Part shown: positions 54,544 to 63,410 of the stretch, in pieces
Numbering within the stretch: the stretch's first letter is position 1
Layout of the letters: every line of letters starts with the position of its first letter
From: Pseudomonas laurylsulfativorans
Lineage (GTDB): Bacteria > Pseudomonadota > Gammaproteobacteria > Pseudomonadales > Pseudomonadaceae
Reading direction: 5' to 3'
NCBI RefSeq assembly: GCF_002906155.1
Contig: NZ_MUJK01000005.1
Span: forward strand, 248,001 to 312,000
Length of the DNA: 64,000 bases
Notes under the pieces: generated by a model
The model's input: the letters and a program-made list of their open reading frames with translations, nothing else
What the model was told of the DNA's origin: nothing
The model's database searches: none
Position numbers and translations under genes: made by a program

Positions 54544-54570
54544 GGTTGATCTGACCGAAGGAGCCATGAG

Positions 54571-55011
54571 ATGGGCTCAGGCTTTTTTTCCTCCTGGACA
54601 TTCTGGGCCCTGCTATCGGCGGCATTCGCGGCAATGACCGCCATTTTCGCCAAAGTCGGCATCGAAAACGTCAACGCCGACTTCGCCACCCTGCTACGCA
54701 CAATAGTGGTATTGGTCAGCCTGGCCTTGATTTTGTACGCCACGGGCCAATATCAGTCATTAGGATCGATCTCTGCGAAGAGCTACCTGTTCTTGCTGTT
54801 GTCGGGCCTGGCCACCGGTGCATCGTGGATCTGCTATTTCCGCGCACTCAAGGTCGGTCCGGCGTCACTGGTTGCCCCAGTAGACAAACTCAGCGTGGTG
54901 CTGGTGGCTGTTCTTGGCGTTGTCCTGCTGGGTGAAAAACTCGACCTGCGTCAATGGGGCGGAATCGGCCTGATCACGGCCGGGGTAGTCATGCTGTCCC
55001 TGCGACGCTAG
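54571..55011 (+). CDS. EamA/DMT-type small membrane transporter
   Basis: A 146-residue inner-membrane protein with five predicted helices, equal to one EamA repeat. Typical segments are FWALLSAAFAAMTAIFAKVGIENV at the start and VDKLSVVLVAVLGVVLLGEKL near the end. Half-size DMT proteins act as dimers. The substrate is unknown. It is monocistronic, with an AAGGAG ribosome site. Confidence 0.88.
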   Translation: MGSGFFSSWTFWALLSAAFAAMTAIFAKVGIENVNADFATLLRTIVVLVSLALILYATGQYQSLGSISAKSYLFLLLSGLATGASWICYFRALKVGPASLVAPVDKLSVVLVAVLGVVLLGEKLDLRQWGGIGLITAGVVMLSLRR

Positions 55012-55190
55012 GCGACCGTCCTACAGACCCTGTCCACTCATCTGACATATCAAAGTCAAAAGGCCCTATTGCACTGACTGAAGCTGAACACGACCTGTCA
55101 GGCAAAAGCCCGAAACACTCTGCCGCTAGCCAGTAACACTTCAGCTGTGCAACATGGCGCGCGTGCCTTCCACAAATGGGAATTCCCTTT

Positions 55191-56069
55191 ATGAAACGTT
55201 TTCTTAGCATCGCCATGGCGTTGTGCATTGGCCTGACGATGAGTCTCGACGTCAATGCCGCCAAGCGCTTCGGTGGTGGCAAAAGCGCCGGCGCTGCGCC
55301 GACGCACCAGACCAGCCAGATGGCTCCTTCTTCCCCAGGCATGGGCGGCGCCGCGGCGACCGCTGGTGCTGCCGGTGCCGCTGGCGCCGCCGCCAAGGCC
55401 GGTGGCGCTTCGCGCTGGCTCGGCCCTCTGGCCGGTATCGCCGCCGGTGGCCTGCTGGCATCCATGTTCATGGGTGATGGCTTCCAGGGCATGCAGATCT
55501 TCGACATCCTGATCATGGCCGTCATTGCGTTCCTGGTCTTCCGCTTTATCGCCGCCCGTCGTCGCAAGCAGCAGGAGCACTACGCTCCAGCCGGCCACGC
55601 GCCGATGCAACGCGAGGCGTTTGAACAAAAGCCTGCCGGCGGTTCGATCTTCGGTGGTTCGGCAGCGCCTGTTGCCGCTCGTCCAGTGATCAACGCTCCA
55701 GCCTGGTTCAACGAAAGAAACTTCGTCGAAGCGGCGCGCAATCACTTCCAGTCCCTGCAACAGCACTGGGACGCCAACGAAATGGACAAGATCGCCGAGT
55801 TCGTGACCCCGCAAATGCTGGAGTTCCTCAAGCGTGAGCGTGCCGACCTGGGCGATGGTTTCCAGTCCACCTACATTGATAACCTCAATGTACAACTGGA
55901 CGGCGTGGACGATCGCGCCGACAAGACCATCGCCACCCTGACCTTCACCGGCCTGTCGAAAACCTCGCGTTTCGACCAGGGCGAAGTCTTCAGCGAAAGC
56001 TGGAACATGGAACGTGCACAGGGCGAAAACCAGCCTTGGCTGGTGGCAGGTATCCGCCAGAACGGCTGA
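55191..56069 (+). CDS. Tim44-like domain protein, membrane-anchored
   Basis: A 292-residue protein with an N-terminal signal/anchor (MKRFLSIAMALCIGLTMSLD), a long Gly/Ala-rich segment (about 28-75), a membrane helix near 95-120 (GMQIFDILIMAVIAFLVFRFIAARRRK) and a C-terminal Tim44-like domain (about 165-290: FNERNFVEAARNHFQSLQQHW). The family's bacterial role is unclear. I chose the ATG at 55191, with GGGA 9 nt before, over 55176. It ends at a strong terminator. Confidence 0.88.
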   Translation: MKRFLSIAMALCIGLTMSLDVNAAKRFGGGKSAGAAPTHQTSQMAPSSPGMGGAAATAGAAGAAGAAAKAGGASRWLGPLAGIAAGGLLASMFMGDGFQGMQIFDILIMAVIAFLVFRFIAARRRKQQEHYAPAGHAPMQREAFEQKPAGGSIFGGSAAPVAARPVINAPAWFNERNFVEAARNHFQSLQQHWDANEMDKIAEFVTPQMLEFLKRERADLGDGFQSTYIDNLNVQLDGVDDRADKTIATLTFTGLSKTSRFDQGEVFSESWNMERAQGENQPWLVAGIRQNG

Positions 56070-56097
56070 TTACTCCCCACGTTTCACTTGCTGCAAT

Positions 56098-56127
56098 AAA
56101 AACCCCGGCCTCGGCCGGGGTTTTCTA
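56098..56127 (+). terminator. Intrinsic terminator after the Tim44-like gene
   Basis: AACCCCGGCC-TC-GGCCGGGGTT forms a 10-bp stem followed by TTCT, with an A-run on the other side. Confidence 0.92.
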
Positions 56128-56207
56128 TTTCGCGGTTGCATCTATAGCGAGCTACTGTATAAACCGCCCCATATAAACCGCGCCATACAAGCAAGAGGAT
56201 CCCGGAC

Positions 56208-56615
56208 GTGGAAGAAATCATCGAACAACTGCGTGAAGCCAACGAACCGGTACCGGTCCCCTTGGAATTGCCTGACGAAGATCTGCTGGTAGAAATCGAA
56301 GAGCAACTGTTCATCGACATTCCGTTTGTCTTCAGAGAGTTTCTGCTGACCGTCAGCGACGTGGTCTACGGTAGCCTGGAACCGGTCACAGTGACTGACC
56401 CGCAATCCCACACCTACCTGCCCGACGTTGCCGCCAACGCCTGGGATGCCGGCGTCGATCGTAGCCTGATCCCGATTTGCCAGGACGGTGACGACTACTA
56501 TTGCGTCGAAGAGGACGGCACCGTAGTGCTTTGGCAGGCCGAAGAAGAGCTGATCGCCGAAGAAACCTGGGAGTCGGTATGGCACTGGGCACGCGACGTC
56601 TGGCTGGAAAGTTGA
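56208..56615 (+). CDS. SMI1/KNR4-family protein
   Basis: A 135-residue acidic protein of the SMI1/KNR4 (SUKH) superfamily, with the opening EEIIEQLREANEPVPVPLELPDED and the FREFLLTVSDVVYGSLEP core. SUKH proteins are often immunity proteins for nuclease toxins, but this one lies alone in core DNA and is conserved next to the KefB-like gene in Pseudomonas as I remember, so a housekeeping role is likely. It converges on the antiporter gene. Confidence 0.88.
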   Translation: MEEIIEQLREANEPVPVPLELPDEDLLVEIEEQLFIDIPFVFREFLLTVSDVVYGSLEPVTVTDPQSHTYLPDVAANAWDAGVDRSLIPICQDGDDYYCVEEDGTVVLWQAEEELIAEETWESVWHWARDVWLES

Positions 56616-56637
56616 TCCAGTCAACGCCGCAGGGTGG

Positions 56638-58401
56638 TCAATGCCCGGACGACTCCTTGTGATTGTCGAGGGTTTCCAGCAACGCCACCTGCATCCGCGT
56701 ATGTACACGAATGAACCAGCGCCATAGCAGAGCCGCCACGGCGGCCGCGACCACGGCGATCAATACCAGCAACTTGTTGGTCGGCAGAATACTGGCCGAC
56801 AAGGCTGCCAACAGCAAAAAGATCACCAGCAGCGACAGGATCGGAATCACTTCGGCGATTACCCGGCGCACTCGCTGTGTGTGACGCCCGGCCATCTCTG
56901 GCTTGACGCCCATTTCCGCCAGCAACATCGACAGTGCTTTGAGCTTGCGGTACGCCGCAATCAAAAAAGGCAGCGACAACAACAGCGCCCCACCCCAGAT
57001 CAATGCCTTCTGCCAGCTCGGATCGCTGATCCAGCCTTGCAAGTAAGCTGACATGCGTTCGGCGAAGAACGCGCCCGAGAAGAAGATCGCGATCACCAAC
57101 GCCAGGTTGACCCCAACCTGCAGCAAAATCCTTCTAATCATCGAAGCCAGCAACGCCCCCTCCCCCTGAGGCTGGATGCTGCGCAGCCATTCACCGTACA
57201 TCCCCAACACTCGCCCCAGACGTTCTGGCATGACGCCCGCGAGCTTGATCGACAATGGATCAGCCGCGCGAATCAGATAAGGCGTCAGCAAGGTCGTGAT
57301 CACCGATACCGCCACAGCCACGGGGTACAAAAAGTTACTGGTGACCTGCAACGTCATGCCCAGTGCCGCGATGATGAAAGAAAATTCGCCAATCTGTGAA
57401 AGACCCATCCCGACCCGCAGCGAGGTACGTCCGTCATTACCGGCGATAAACGCCCCCAGGCCGCAAGACAGCATCTTGCCGAGCACCACGGCTACTGTGA
57501 TTACGGCGATTGGCCAGGCGTACTGAAGCAGGATCGCCGGATCAAGCATCAACCCGATGGCCACAAAGAAAATCGCACTGAACAGATCGCGAACCGGTTC
57601 AATCAAGCGCTCGATTTTCAGCAGTTGCCGGGATTCAGCCATGATCGCACCGATCAGGAACGCCCCGAGGACCATGCTGTATTCAAGCTTGACCACCAGC
57701 AGGCAGAAGCCGAAGCACAGGCCCAGCACGGTAATCAGCAGCATTTCGTTGCTGTCGAATCTGGCCACGTAGGCCAGCAACCGCGGCACCATCAGAATGC
57801 CGACAACCAATGCGACGATCATGAACAGCGACAGTTTGCCCACGGTAGAAAACACTTCGCCGGAACTGACCGTACCGCTGACGGCGATGCTGGACAGTAG
57901 CGCGATGATGCCGATACCCAGAATGTCTTCAACGATCAGCACACCGAATATCAGCTGTGCAAATCGCTCGTTCTTCAACTTCAGATCGTTGAGTGCCTTG
58001 ACGATAATGGTGGTCGAGGAAATCGCCAGGATCGCACCGAGGAACAGTGAATCCATGGTGTTCCAGTCGAACCAGCGACCAATTTCGTAGCCGATCCAGA
58101 TCATCAGCACGATTTCCAGGAACGCCGCGATGAATGCCGTGGCCCCCACCTTGAACAACTTGCGCAGGCTGAACTCCAGGCCGAGGCAGAACATCAGGAA
58201 AATCACCCCGAGTTCAGCCAGGGTCTTGATGGTTTCTTCGTCATGGATCAGGCCGAATGGCGGGGTGTGCGGGCCAATGATGAAACCGGCGACGATGTAG
58301 CCCAGCACCACCGGTTGTTTCAGGCGATGGAAAACCACGGTTACCACGCCTGCGATCAACATGATCACTGCCAGATCCTGAATGAAACTGATGGCATGCA
58401 T
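56638..58401 (-). CDS. Cation:proton antiporter, KefB/YbaL type without TrkA domain
   Basis: An inner-membrane CPA2-family antiporter of 587 residues. About twelve N-terminal membrane segments include VVTVVFHRLKQPVVLGYIVAG, IIVKALNDLKLKNERFAQLIFGVLIVEDI and ANMSQIGEFSF-like GLSQIGEFSFIIAALG. After about residue 400 come two or three further membrane segments rather than a Rossmann TrkA-N domain. The ion pair carried is unknown. It is monocistronic. Confidence 0.9.
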   Translation of the reverse strand: MHAISFIQDLAVIMLIAGVVTVVFHRLKQPVVLGYIVAGFIIGPHTPPFGLIHDEETIKTLAELGVIFLMFCLGLEFSLRKLFKVGATAFIAAFLEIVLMIWIGYEIGRWFDWNTMDSLFLGAILAISSTTIIVKALNDLKLKNERFAQLIFGVLIVEDILGIGIIALLSSIAVSGTVSSGEVFSTVGKLSLFMIVALVVGILMVPRLLAYVARFDSNEMLLITVLGLCFGFCLLVVKLEYSMVLGAFLIGAIMAESRQLLKIERLIEPVRDLFSAIFFVAIGLMLDPAILLQYAWPIAVITVAVVLGKMLSCGLGAFIAGNDGRTSLRVGMGLSQIGEFSFIIAALGMTLQVTSNFLYPVAVAVSVITTLLTPYLIRAADPLSIKLAGVMPERLGRVLGMYGEWLRSIQPQGEGALLASMIRRILLQVGVNLALVIAIFFSGAFFAERMSAYLQGWISDPSWQKALIWGGALLLSLPFLIAAYRKLKALSMLLAEMGVKPEMAGRHTQRVRRVIAEVIPILSLLVIFLLLAALSASILPTNKLLVLIAVVAAAVAALLWRWFIRVHTRMQVALLETLDNHKESSGH

Positions 58402-58688
58402 GGCGAGCCGCTCCCTGATTAACGTTGCTCGATTCTCAGACTCAGGAATGGACTGATCGAGTCGAGTAAAAATCTGCTTTGCGCGTAGGAAATGCCCTTA
58501 TGACGGGGCTTTTTGCAGGGTAACACCGCGACTTCTGGCAGAAAGGCGGTGCAATATATGGAAACAGATCGATCCGGCGTGACGGCGACTCTGCACCCGG
58601 CGTCCCGATAACTGTTGGTTTGAAAAAAACCGCCGAGGCACCCGCAGAGGTGCATCCCTCAAACCTGGCCTTGACCCGTGAGAATGCT

Positions 58689-59171
58689 ATGGAACCCGGA
58701 AACGCCCAGCTGTCGATGACGGTATTGATGACCCCTGACATGGCCAACTTCTCTGGCAATGTTCACGGCGGCACCCTGCTCAAATACCTCGACGAAGTGG
58801 CCTACGCCTGCGCCAGCCGTTATGCCGGCCGCTATGTGGTGACCCTGTCGGTAGACCAGGTTATTTTCCGCGAGCCGATCCATGTCGGCGAACTGGTGAC
58901 CTTTCTCGCCTCGGTGAACTACACCGGCAACACCTCCATGGAGGTGGGCATCAAAGTGGTGACCGAGAACATTCGCGAACGCTCGGTGCGCCACACCAAC
59001 AGTTGCTTCTTCACCATGGTTGCGGTGGATGACCAACGTAAGCCTGCCCAGGTACCGCCGCTGCAACCGGACAATAGCGAGAGCAAGCGCCGCTTTATCC
59101 AGGCTCAGCAGCGTCGGCAGATTCGTCAGGAACTGGAAAAGCGTTACCAGGAGATCAAGGGCGACGCCTGA
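58689..59171 (+). CDS. Acyl-CoA thioesterase, hotdog fold
   Basis: A 160-residue cytoplasmic hotdog enzyme. The motif MANFSGNVHGGTLLKYLDEVAYACASRYAG carries the catalytic Asp/Asn region, and VVTLSVDQVIFREPIHVGELV follows. The positively charged C-terminal tail (about 130-160) is extra to the fold. I chose the ATG at 58689; an earlier frame start at 58620 is a TTG without a ribosome site. It converges with pdxY across a 22-bp perfect stem. Confidence 0.9.
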   Translation: MEPGNAQLSMTVLMTPDMANFSGNVHGGTLLKYLDEVAYACASRYAGRYVVTLSVDQVIFREPIHVGELVTFLASVNYTGNTSMEVGIKVVTENIRERSVRHTNSCFFTMVAVDDQRKPAQVPPLQPDNSESKRRFIQAQQRRQIRQELEKRYQEIKGDA

Positions 59172-59210
59172 GTTGTTCAGGCAAGCTGATGGTGTTCTCT
59201 AGAAAGCCTT

Positions 59211-59262
59211 CGTCGGAACGCCGCCCGGAGCAGGCCCGCTTGCTCCGGGCGGCGTTCCGACG
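59211..59262. terminator. Perfect 22-bp inverted repeat between convergent genes
   Basis: The left arm starts CGTCGGAACGCCGCCC and the right arm ends GGGCGGCGTTCCGACG; all 22 bases pair around an 8-nt loop (GGCCCGCT). It lies between the thioesterase and pdxY stop codons and may end transcription from both sides, although no T-run follows. Confidence 0.8.
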
Positions 59263-59280
59263 AATGGGTTCAACGCTCAA

Positions 59281-60153
59281 TCAGAGGCTGATCGGGGTCG
59301 CCTCGAACCGCACCCGCGGATGGGCAATCCGGTCCTGAGCCCGAACCAGTTCCAACTCGTAGCTGGCACACGCCTGGGTTTCCAGCAGCACTTCATGCAC
59401 CGCCGACGCCGTGAACTCGAACGCGGCCACCAGGCTGTCACCCAATAGCACACGCGCCAGGAACAGGCCCGACGTCAGATCGCCCACGCCCACCGGCTGA
59501 CGCGGAAACGCCAGCAACGGGCGCTGCAAATGCCAACTGCCTTCGGCCGTCACCAGCAGCATCTCGAAGACCTCTGCCGGTTTGCCGGGATAGTCCAGAT
59601 GCTTGACCAGCACCGCTTTCGGGCCCCGCGCCAGCAAGGCACGCGCCATGGCCAGGCAATCGAACAGTGATTGCGGCTTGCGCCCGGAAAAACTGTCCAG
59701 CTCCAGTTGGTTCGGGCACATGAAGTCCGCTACGGCGGCGGCCTCCTCCAGCAGAAAATCACTGACTTCCGCCGGAACACTGCAGCCCTTCTCTGGATGC
59801 CCCATGACTGGGTCACACAGGTACAGCGCCTTGGGATTCATCGACTTGATCCGCGCCACCCCCGTCAAAATCGCCCGGCCCTGAGCCGCGCTGCCGAGGT
59901 AACCGGAGAGCACCGCATCGCAATTGCCCAACTCGCCAATCGCCGCGATGCCTTCGACCAGGTCAGGTATCTGGTGCGGCGCCAGCACTTCACCGGCCCA
60001 CTGACCGTACTGGGTATGATTGGAAAACTGCACGGTGTTGAGCGGCCAGACATTCACCCCGACCCGTTGCATCGGGAAAACCGCGGCACTGTTGCCGGCG
60101 TGACCGAATACCACGTGGGACTGGATAGCGAGCAAATGCGGTGTACGTTTCAT
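59281..60153 (-). CDS. pdxY: Pyridoxal kinase PdxY
   Basis: PdxY phosphorylates pyridoxal to PLP in vitamin B6 salvage. The 290-residue ribokinase-fold protein starts TPHLLAIQSHVVFGHAGNSAAVFPMQRVGVNVWPLNTVQFSNHTQYG, with YLCDPVMGHPEKGCSV and the catalytic Asp region GVGDLTSGLFLARVLLG near residue 225. It lies divergent from a DUF3301 gene and is monocistronic. Confidence 0.93.
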   Translation of the reverse strand: MKRTPHLLAIQSHVVFGHAGNSAAVFPMQRVGVNVWPLNTVQFSNHTQYGQWAGEVLAPHQIPDLVEGIAAIGELGNCDAVLSGYLGSAAQGRAILTGVARIKSMNPKALYLCDPVMGHPEKGCSVPAEVSDFLLEEAAAVADFMCPNQLELDSFSGRKPQSLFDCLAMARALLARGPKAVLVKHLDYPGKPAEVFEMLLVTAEGSWHLQRPLLAFPRQPVGVGDLTSGLFLARVLLGDSLVAAFEFTASAVHEVLLETQACASYELELVRAQDRIAHPRVRFEATPISL

Positions 60154-60272
60154 GCGGTGGATTTCCGTAAAACGATTGAAATTCTAGCCGCGCAGTATGC
60201 GACTAAACGCAGCCTGTACGACAGACCAGCGACGCAGTTAAGCTGACACTATCTTGTTGGAGCACCCTGTTG

Positions 60273-60686
60273 ATGCTGACCCTTGGAAATATATTCGTGC
60301 TGATGCTGTTCGCCACTGCCGGCGCATGGCTTTGGCATAACCACGGCTTGCGCGAGCGCGCGCTGGATCGGGTCAAGCAGCATTGCAGCAAACTCGGGAT
60401 CGAATTGCTCGACGGCAACGTGGCCTTGAAAAGAATCGCGTTCATCAGGGATGCCAGTGGGCGGCGACGCCTGGCCCGCGTGTACAACTTCGAATTCACC
60501 GTGACCGGTGAAACCCGCCACAACGGCACCATCACTCAGTTCGGCGCCCACAGCGCACAGATTGAACTGGCGCCCTACCCGGTCCCGTTCGATGAAACCG
60601 AACCGGTGGTCGATGTGGTAAAACCTCGCGCAGAAGTGATCGAGCTGAGCCAGTGGCGTCAGGACCATACCAAGTGGCGGCCTTGA
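60273..60686 (+). CDS. DUF3301 protein, membrane-anchored
   Basis: A 137-residue protein with one N-terminal membrane helix (MLTLGNIFVLMLFATAGAWLW) and a cytoplasmic domain of the DUF3301 kind (LDRVKQHCSKLGIELLDGNVALKRI, then RVYNFEFTVTGE). The ribosome site is GGAG. The ATG at 60273 directly follows an in-frame TTG. Function unknown. It converges with the CobW-family gene. Confidence 0.85.
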   Translation: MLTLGNIFVLMLFATAGAWLWHNHGLRERALDRVKQHCSKLGIELLDGNVALKRIAFIRDASGRRRLARVYNFEFTVTGETRHNGTITQFGAHSAQIELAPYPVPFDETEPVVDVVKPRAEVIELSQWRQDHTKWRP

Positions 60687-60690
60687 GCCG

Positions 60691-61662
60691 TTAACCCGAT
60701 TCGGATCGGCACGCTGCCAGCTCACTCTGCAACCGTTCTGCATTCTGCGGCTCACTGAAAATCAGCTCGATACGCGAATCCTGCCGCCATTCACTGGGCT
60801 GCCAGTCCAGCACCGAGTTATCCACCGCGTTCGCCGAGATCCACCCATGAATGCTGTGGATAACCAGCTTCGCCCGCTTCCAGCCAAGGCTTTCAAGCCA
60901 GCGGCCAACCTGGGCAGCCTCAAACACCTGGCTCGAATGCCAGCGCCAACCAATGCTCCAGCCTCCGTCCTGTTCCTGACTCAAGCAAATCGGCAATGCA
61001 CGATCGCTCCAGACAGCCGGCAGCTGCGCCAACCCCTTGGGCACGATGAAGTTATCCACACCAGCCAACGCTTTGGCATTCAGTCCCGGCAGCTCGCTCA
61101 AGGGTAAAACTGCCTGTTGCGTCCAGTACAAAGGACTCGGTGGCAATTGCCGGGCGATTCGCTGGCGACTGTCTTCCTCGAGGCCTTCAGACTTGTTCAA
61201 CAGCAGTAATCCCGCATGGCTCAGCGCTTGCTGTTGCGCATCCGGCAACAGTTTTCCAGCGGCGAGCGACTGAGCATCCAACACCAGCACGCAAGGCTGC
61301 ACAGCCAATACGCCTTGCCACGGCGCTTCGCTCAATTGCCTGAGCAACTGCGCTGGATGGCCCAGCCCCGAGGGCTCGATAAATAGCCGATCCGGTTGCG
61401 CCTTGCGCAACAAACGCCCAAGACCAATCTGAAACGGCGCACCGTTGACGCAACACAGGCAGCCCCCGGCCACTTCGCCCAGTGAGATACCATCGGCGTC
61501 CCGGGTCAGTAGCGCCGCGTCGAGACCAATCTGGCCAAACTCGTTGATCAACACCGCCCACCGCTCGCCAGCCGGTCGCTGGGCCAACAGGTGCTTGATC
61601 AGGCTGGTCTTGCCGGCGCCCAACGGCCCGGCAATGACATGAGTGGGGATACTCTGAAGCAT
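60691..61662 (-). CDS. COG0523/CobW-family GTPase (putative metal chaperone)
   Basis: The 323-residue G3E GTPase has Walker A GPLGAGKT (12-19), a metal-binding GGCLCC motif (near 66-71) and Walker B-type FIEPSGLGHP. The C-terminal CobW_C domain is present but short. No His-rich loop is seen. Such proteins move zinc or other metals in low-metal conditions. It lies only 27 bp from a divergent small secreted-protein gene, and its own ribosome site is weak. The DNA contains two perfect DnaA-box sequences (60855-60863 and 61052-61060). Confidence 0.9.
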   Translation of the reverse strand: MLQSIPTHVIAGPLGAGKTSLIKHLLAQRPAGERWAVLINEFGQIGLDAALLTRDADGISLGEVAGGCLCCVNGAPFQIGLGRLLRKAQPDRLFIEPSGLGHPAQLLRQLSEAPWQGVLAVQPCVLVLDAQSLAAGKLLPDAQQQALSHAGLLLLNKSEGLEEDSRQRIARQLPPSPLYWTQQAVLPLSELPGLNAKALAGVDNFIVPKGLAQLPAVWSDRALPICLSQEQDGGWSIGWRWHSSQVFEAAQVGRWLESLGWKRAKLVIHSIHGWISANAVDNSVLDWQPSEWRQDSRIELIFSEPQNAERLQSELAACRSESG

Positions 61663-61689
61663 GGTCGATGATTTCTGAGGAGGTGATGG

Positions 61690-62046
61690 ATGCGGTTGAT
61701 TGGCTTGTCGTTGCTCCTGGCACTCGTTTCAGGCGAGGCGCTGGCCCAGGCTTGTGTGGTTCACAGCCAGGCCGAGCGGCTTGATGTCCAGGTGTGCCAG
61801 CAGAACCGCAACATCCCGCCAAAGCTCTTCGCCGATGGTTTCTGTCAACCGAACCTGGCGGGGCAGAAAGTCGAAGTGCAGTATGTCGATCAATGCCCCG
61901 GCGGCGCATTTGGTATCTGCAGCAACGCCCAAGTCGCCAATATGCCCTACCGCCAGGATATTCACTATTACGGCGTTGCCACCGACGCGGCGTATTTGCA
62001 GCCGTACTGCGAAGCCCAGAGCCAGGGCACCTGGCTCAAGCCTTGA
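61690..62046 (+). CDS. Small Cys-rich exported protein, 118 residues
   Basis: Not recognised with certainty. A Sec signal peptide (about 1-20, LLLALVSGEALA) precedes a mature domain with five cysteines (ACVVHSQ, DVQVCQQN, DGFCQPN, VDQCPGG, FGICSN region). It has a strong GAGGAGGTG ribosome site, starts 27 bp from the divergent CobW gene and converges on zigA. Its promoter must overlap the CobW 5' end. Location between two metal chaperones suggests a periplasmic role in metal supply, but nothing in the sequence shows binding. Confidence 0.8.
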   Translation: MRLIGLSLLLALVSGEALAQACVVHSQAERLDVQVCQQNRNIPPKLFADGFCQPNLAGQKVEVQYVDQCPGGAFGICSNAQVANMPYRQDIHYYGVATDAAYLQPYCEAQSQGTWLKP

Positions 62047-62061
62047 AGCGCCAGTTCAGGA

Positions 62062-63267
62062 TCAGGCTGCCTCTTCGTACCAAGGGCCGAATGGATCAGA
62101 CAGCAAACCCCAGCCCTCAACGCCCAGTGCCATTTCCTCATCGGTCAGCAGGCAGGCGTCCAGTTCGGCCGTGAGCTGCGTGAAGTCGATGTTCTGGCCG
62201 ATGAATACCAGCTCCTGGCGACAGTCCCCGCTGTCGGCGGTCCAGTTTTTCATGATCCCGGTGGTACTTTCCGGGTCCTGCGGCCATTGGTTTTTCGGTA
62301 CGTAACGCCACCAGCGTCCGGCAAAGCCATAGCGCATCAGGCCACCGGCCTGGGACCAGCTGCCAGCGTCCATGTGCTTGCTCGCCAGCCAGAAAAAACC
62401 CTTGGAACGCAGCAGCTTGCCGTTGTCCCAAGGGCCGTCGATGAAGCTGAAGAACCGCTGCGGGTGGAACGGCCGACGAGCCCGGTAGGCGCTCGAAGCA
62501 ATGCCGTATTCTTCGGTTTCCGGCACGTGTTCACCGCGCAGTTCCTTCAACCATCCCGGTGCCTGGGCCGCTTTTTCGAAATCAAAACGCCCCGTGTTGA
62601 GAATCTTGTTCAAGGGGATTACGCCCATCGACATCGGAATGATTTCCGCCTGGGCGTTGAGCCGTTCCAGTATGGCGATCAGTTCCTCGCGTTCGTGGCT
62701 GCTGATCAAGTCGATCTTGCTGAGCAAAATCACATCGGCGAACTCGACCTGCTCAATCAGCAGATCGGTAATCGAACGCTCGTCCTCTTCCTCAATTGTT
62801 TCTCCTCGGGAGGCCAGGCTTTCGGCAGCCTGGTAATCAAGCAGGAAGTTCATGCCATCGACCACCGTGACCATGGTGTCCAGGCGTGCGATGTCGTTGA
62901 GGCTCTGGCCGTTTTCATCGCGAAAAGTGAAGGTTTCCGCCACTGGCAGCGGTTCGGAAATACCTGTGGACTCGATCAGCAGGTAGTCGAAGCGACCTTC
63001 CTTGGCGAGTTGACTCACTTCCTCCAGCAAATCTTCACGTAACGTACAGCAAATACACCCGTTACTCATCTCCACCAACCGTTCTTCAGCCCGATTAAGG
63101 CTGACATCACGCTGAACTTCGGTGCCATCAACGTTGATTTCGCTCATATCGTTGACAATGACCGCAACCCGCAAACCATCGCGATTACGTAGTATGTAAT
63201 TAAGAAGTGTACTTTTTCCGGCGCCAAGAAAGCCGGAGAGAACCGTCACGGGGAGTCGATTGGACAT
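62062..63267 (-). CDS. zigA: Zinc-regulated COG0523/CobW-family GTPase (ZigA-like)
   Basis: A metal-chaperone GTPase, 401 residues. Walker A is GFLGAGKST (12-20), the metal motif is NGCICC (69-74), followed by LIESTGISEP and SKIDLIS, and a C-terminal CobW_C domain ends PFGPWYEEAA. The ATG at 63267 has GAGGAAT at good spacing. A Zur-box-like palindrome lies 50 bp upstream. Context and sequence match ZigA (PA5535) of P. aeruginosa (from memory), which is induced on zinc limitation. Confidence 0.9.
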   Translation of the reverse strand: MSNRLPVTVLSGFLGAGKSTLLNYILRNRDGLRVAVIVNDMSEINVDGTEVQRDVSLNRAEERLVEMSNGCICCTLREDLLEEVSQLAKEGRFDYLLIESTGISEPLPVAETFTFRDENGQSLNDIARLDTMVTVVDGMNFLLDYQAAESLASRGETIEEEDERSITDLLIEQVEFADVILLSKIDLISSHEREELIAILERLNAQAEIIPMSMGVIPLNKILNTGRFDFEKAAQAPGWLKELRGEHVPETEEYGIASSAYRARRPFHPQRFFSFIDGPWDNGKLLRSKGFFWLASKHMDAGSWSQAGGLMRYGFAGRWWRYVPKNQWPQDPESTTGIMKNWTADSGDCRQELVFIGQNIDFTQLTAELDACLLTDEEMALGVEGWGLLSDPFGPWYEEAA

Positions 63268-63314
63268 CTGCATATTCCTCACAGGGATGCCCGGTCGCGG
63301 TGTCGGGCCTAAAG

Positions 63315-63334
63315 CAATGTTATAGTATAACTGT
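63315..63334. promoter_or_regulatory. Zur box between zigA and a divergent exported-protein gene
   Basis: ATGTTATAGTATAACTGT is a near-perfect palindrome with core GTTATAGTATAAC. It matches the Zur operator type of Pseudomonas (recalled). It lies 50 bp from the zigA start codon and 77 bp from that of the small exported protein, so it may control both. The 17-mer GTTATACTATAACATTG on its complement recurs exactly at 63949-63965. Confidence 0.85.
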
Positions 63335-63410
63335 AAAAATTAGCCATCCCCTTACTCAACAGGGCAAAGGACAGGATGCTGAACGCCGCTCCCTTCGTGA
63401 GGCTCCCCCA

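Noticed and set aside
52578..54743. A 721-codon open frame antisense to uvrD
   Set aside because: uvrD has all helicase motifs in the other direction; the antisense product shows no domain.
58494..58514. A small hairpin with T-run (GCCC...GGGC-TTTTT) in the antiporter-thioesterase gap
   Set aside because: The stem has only 4 bp and no plus-strand gene precedes it; a small RNA cannot be supported.
60855..61060. Two perfect DnaA boxes in the CobW-family gene
   Set aside because: They are about 190 bp apart, in opposite orientation and without further copies; chance occurrence cannot be excluded.
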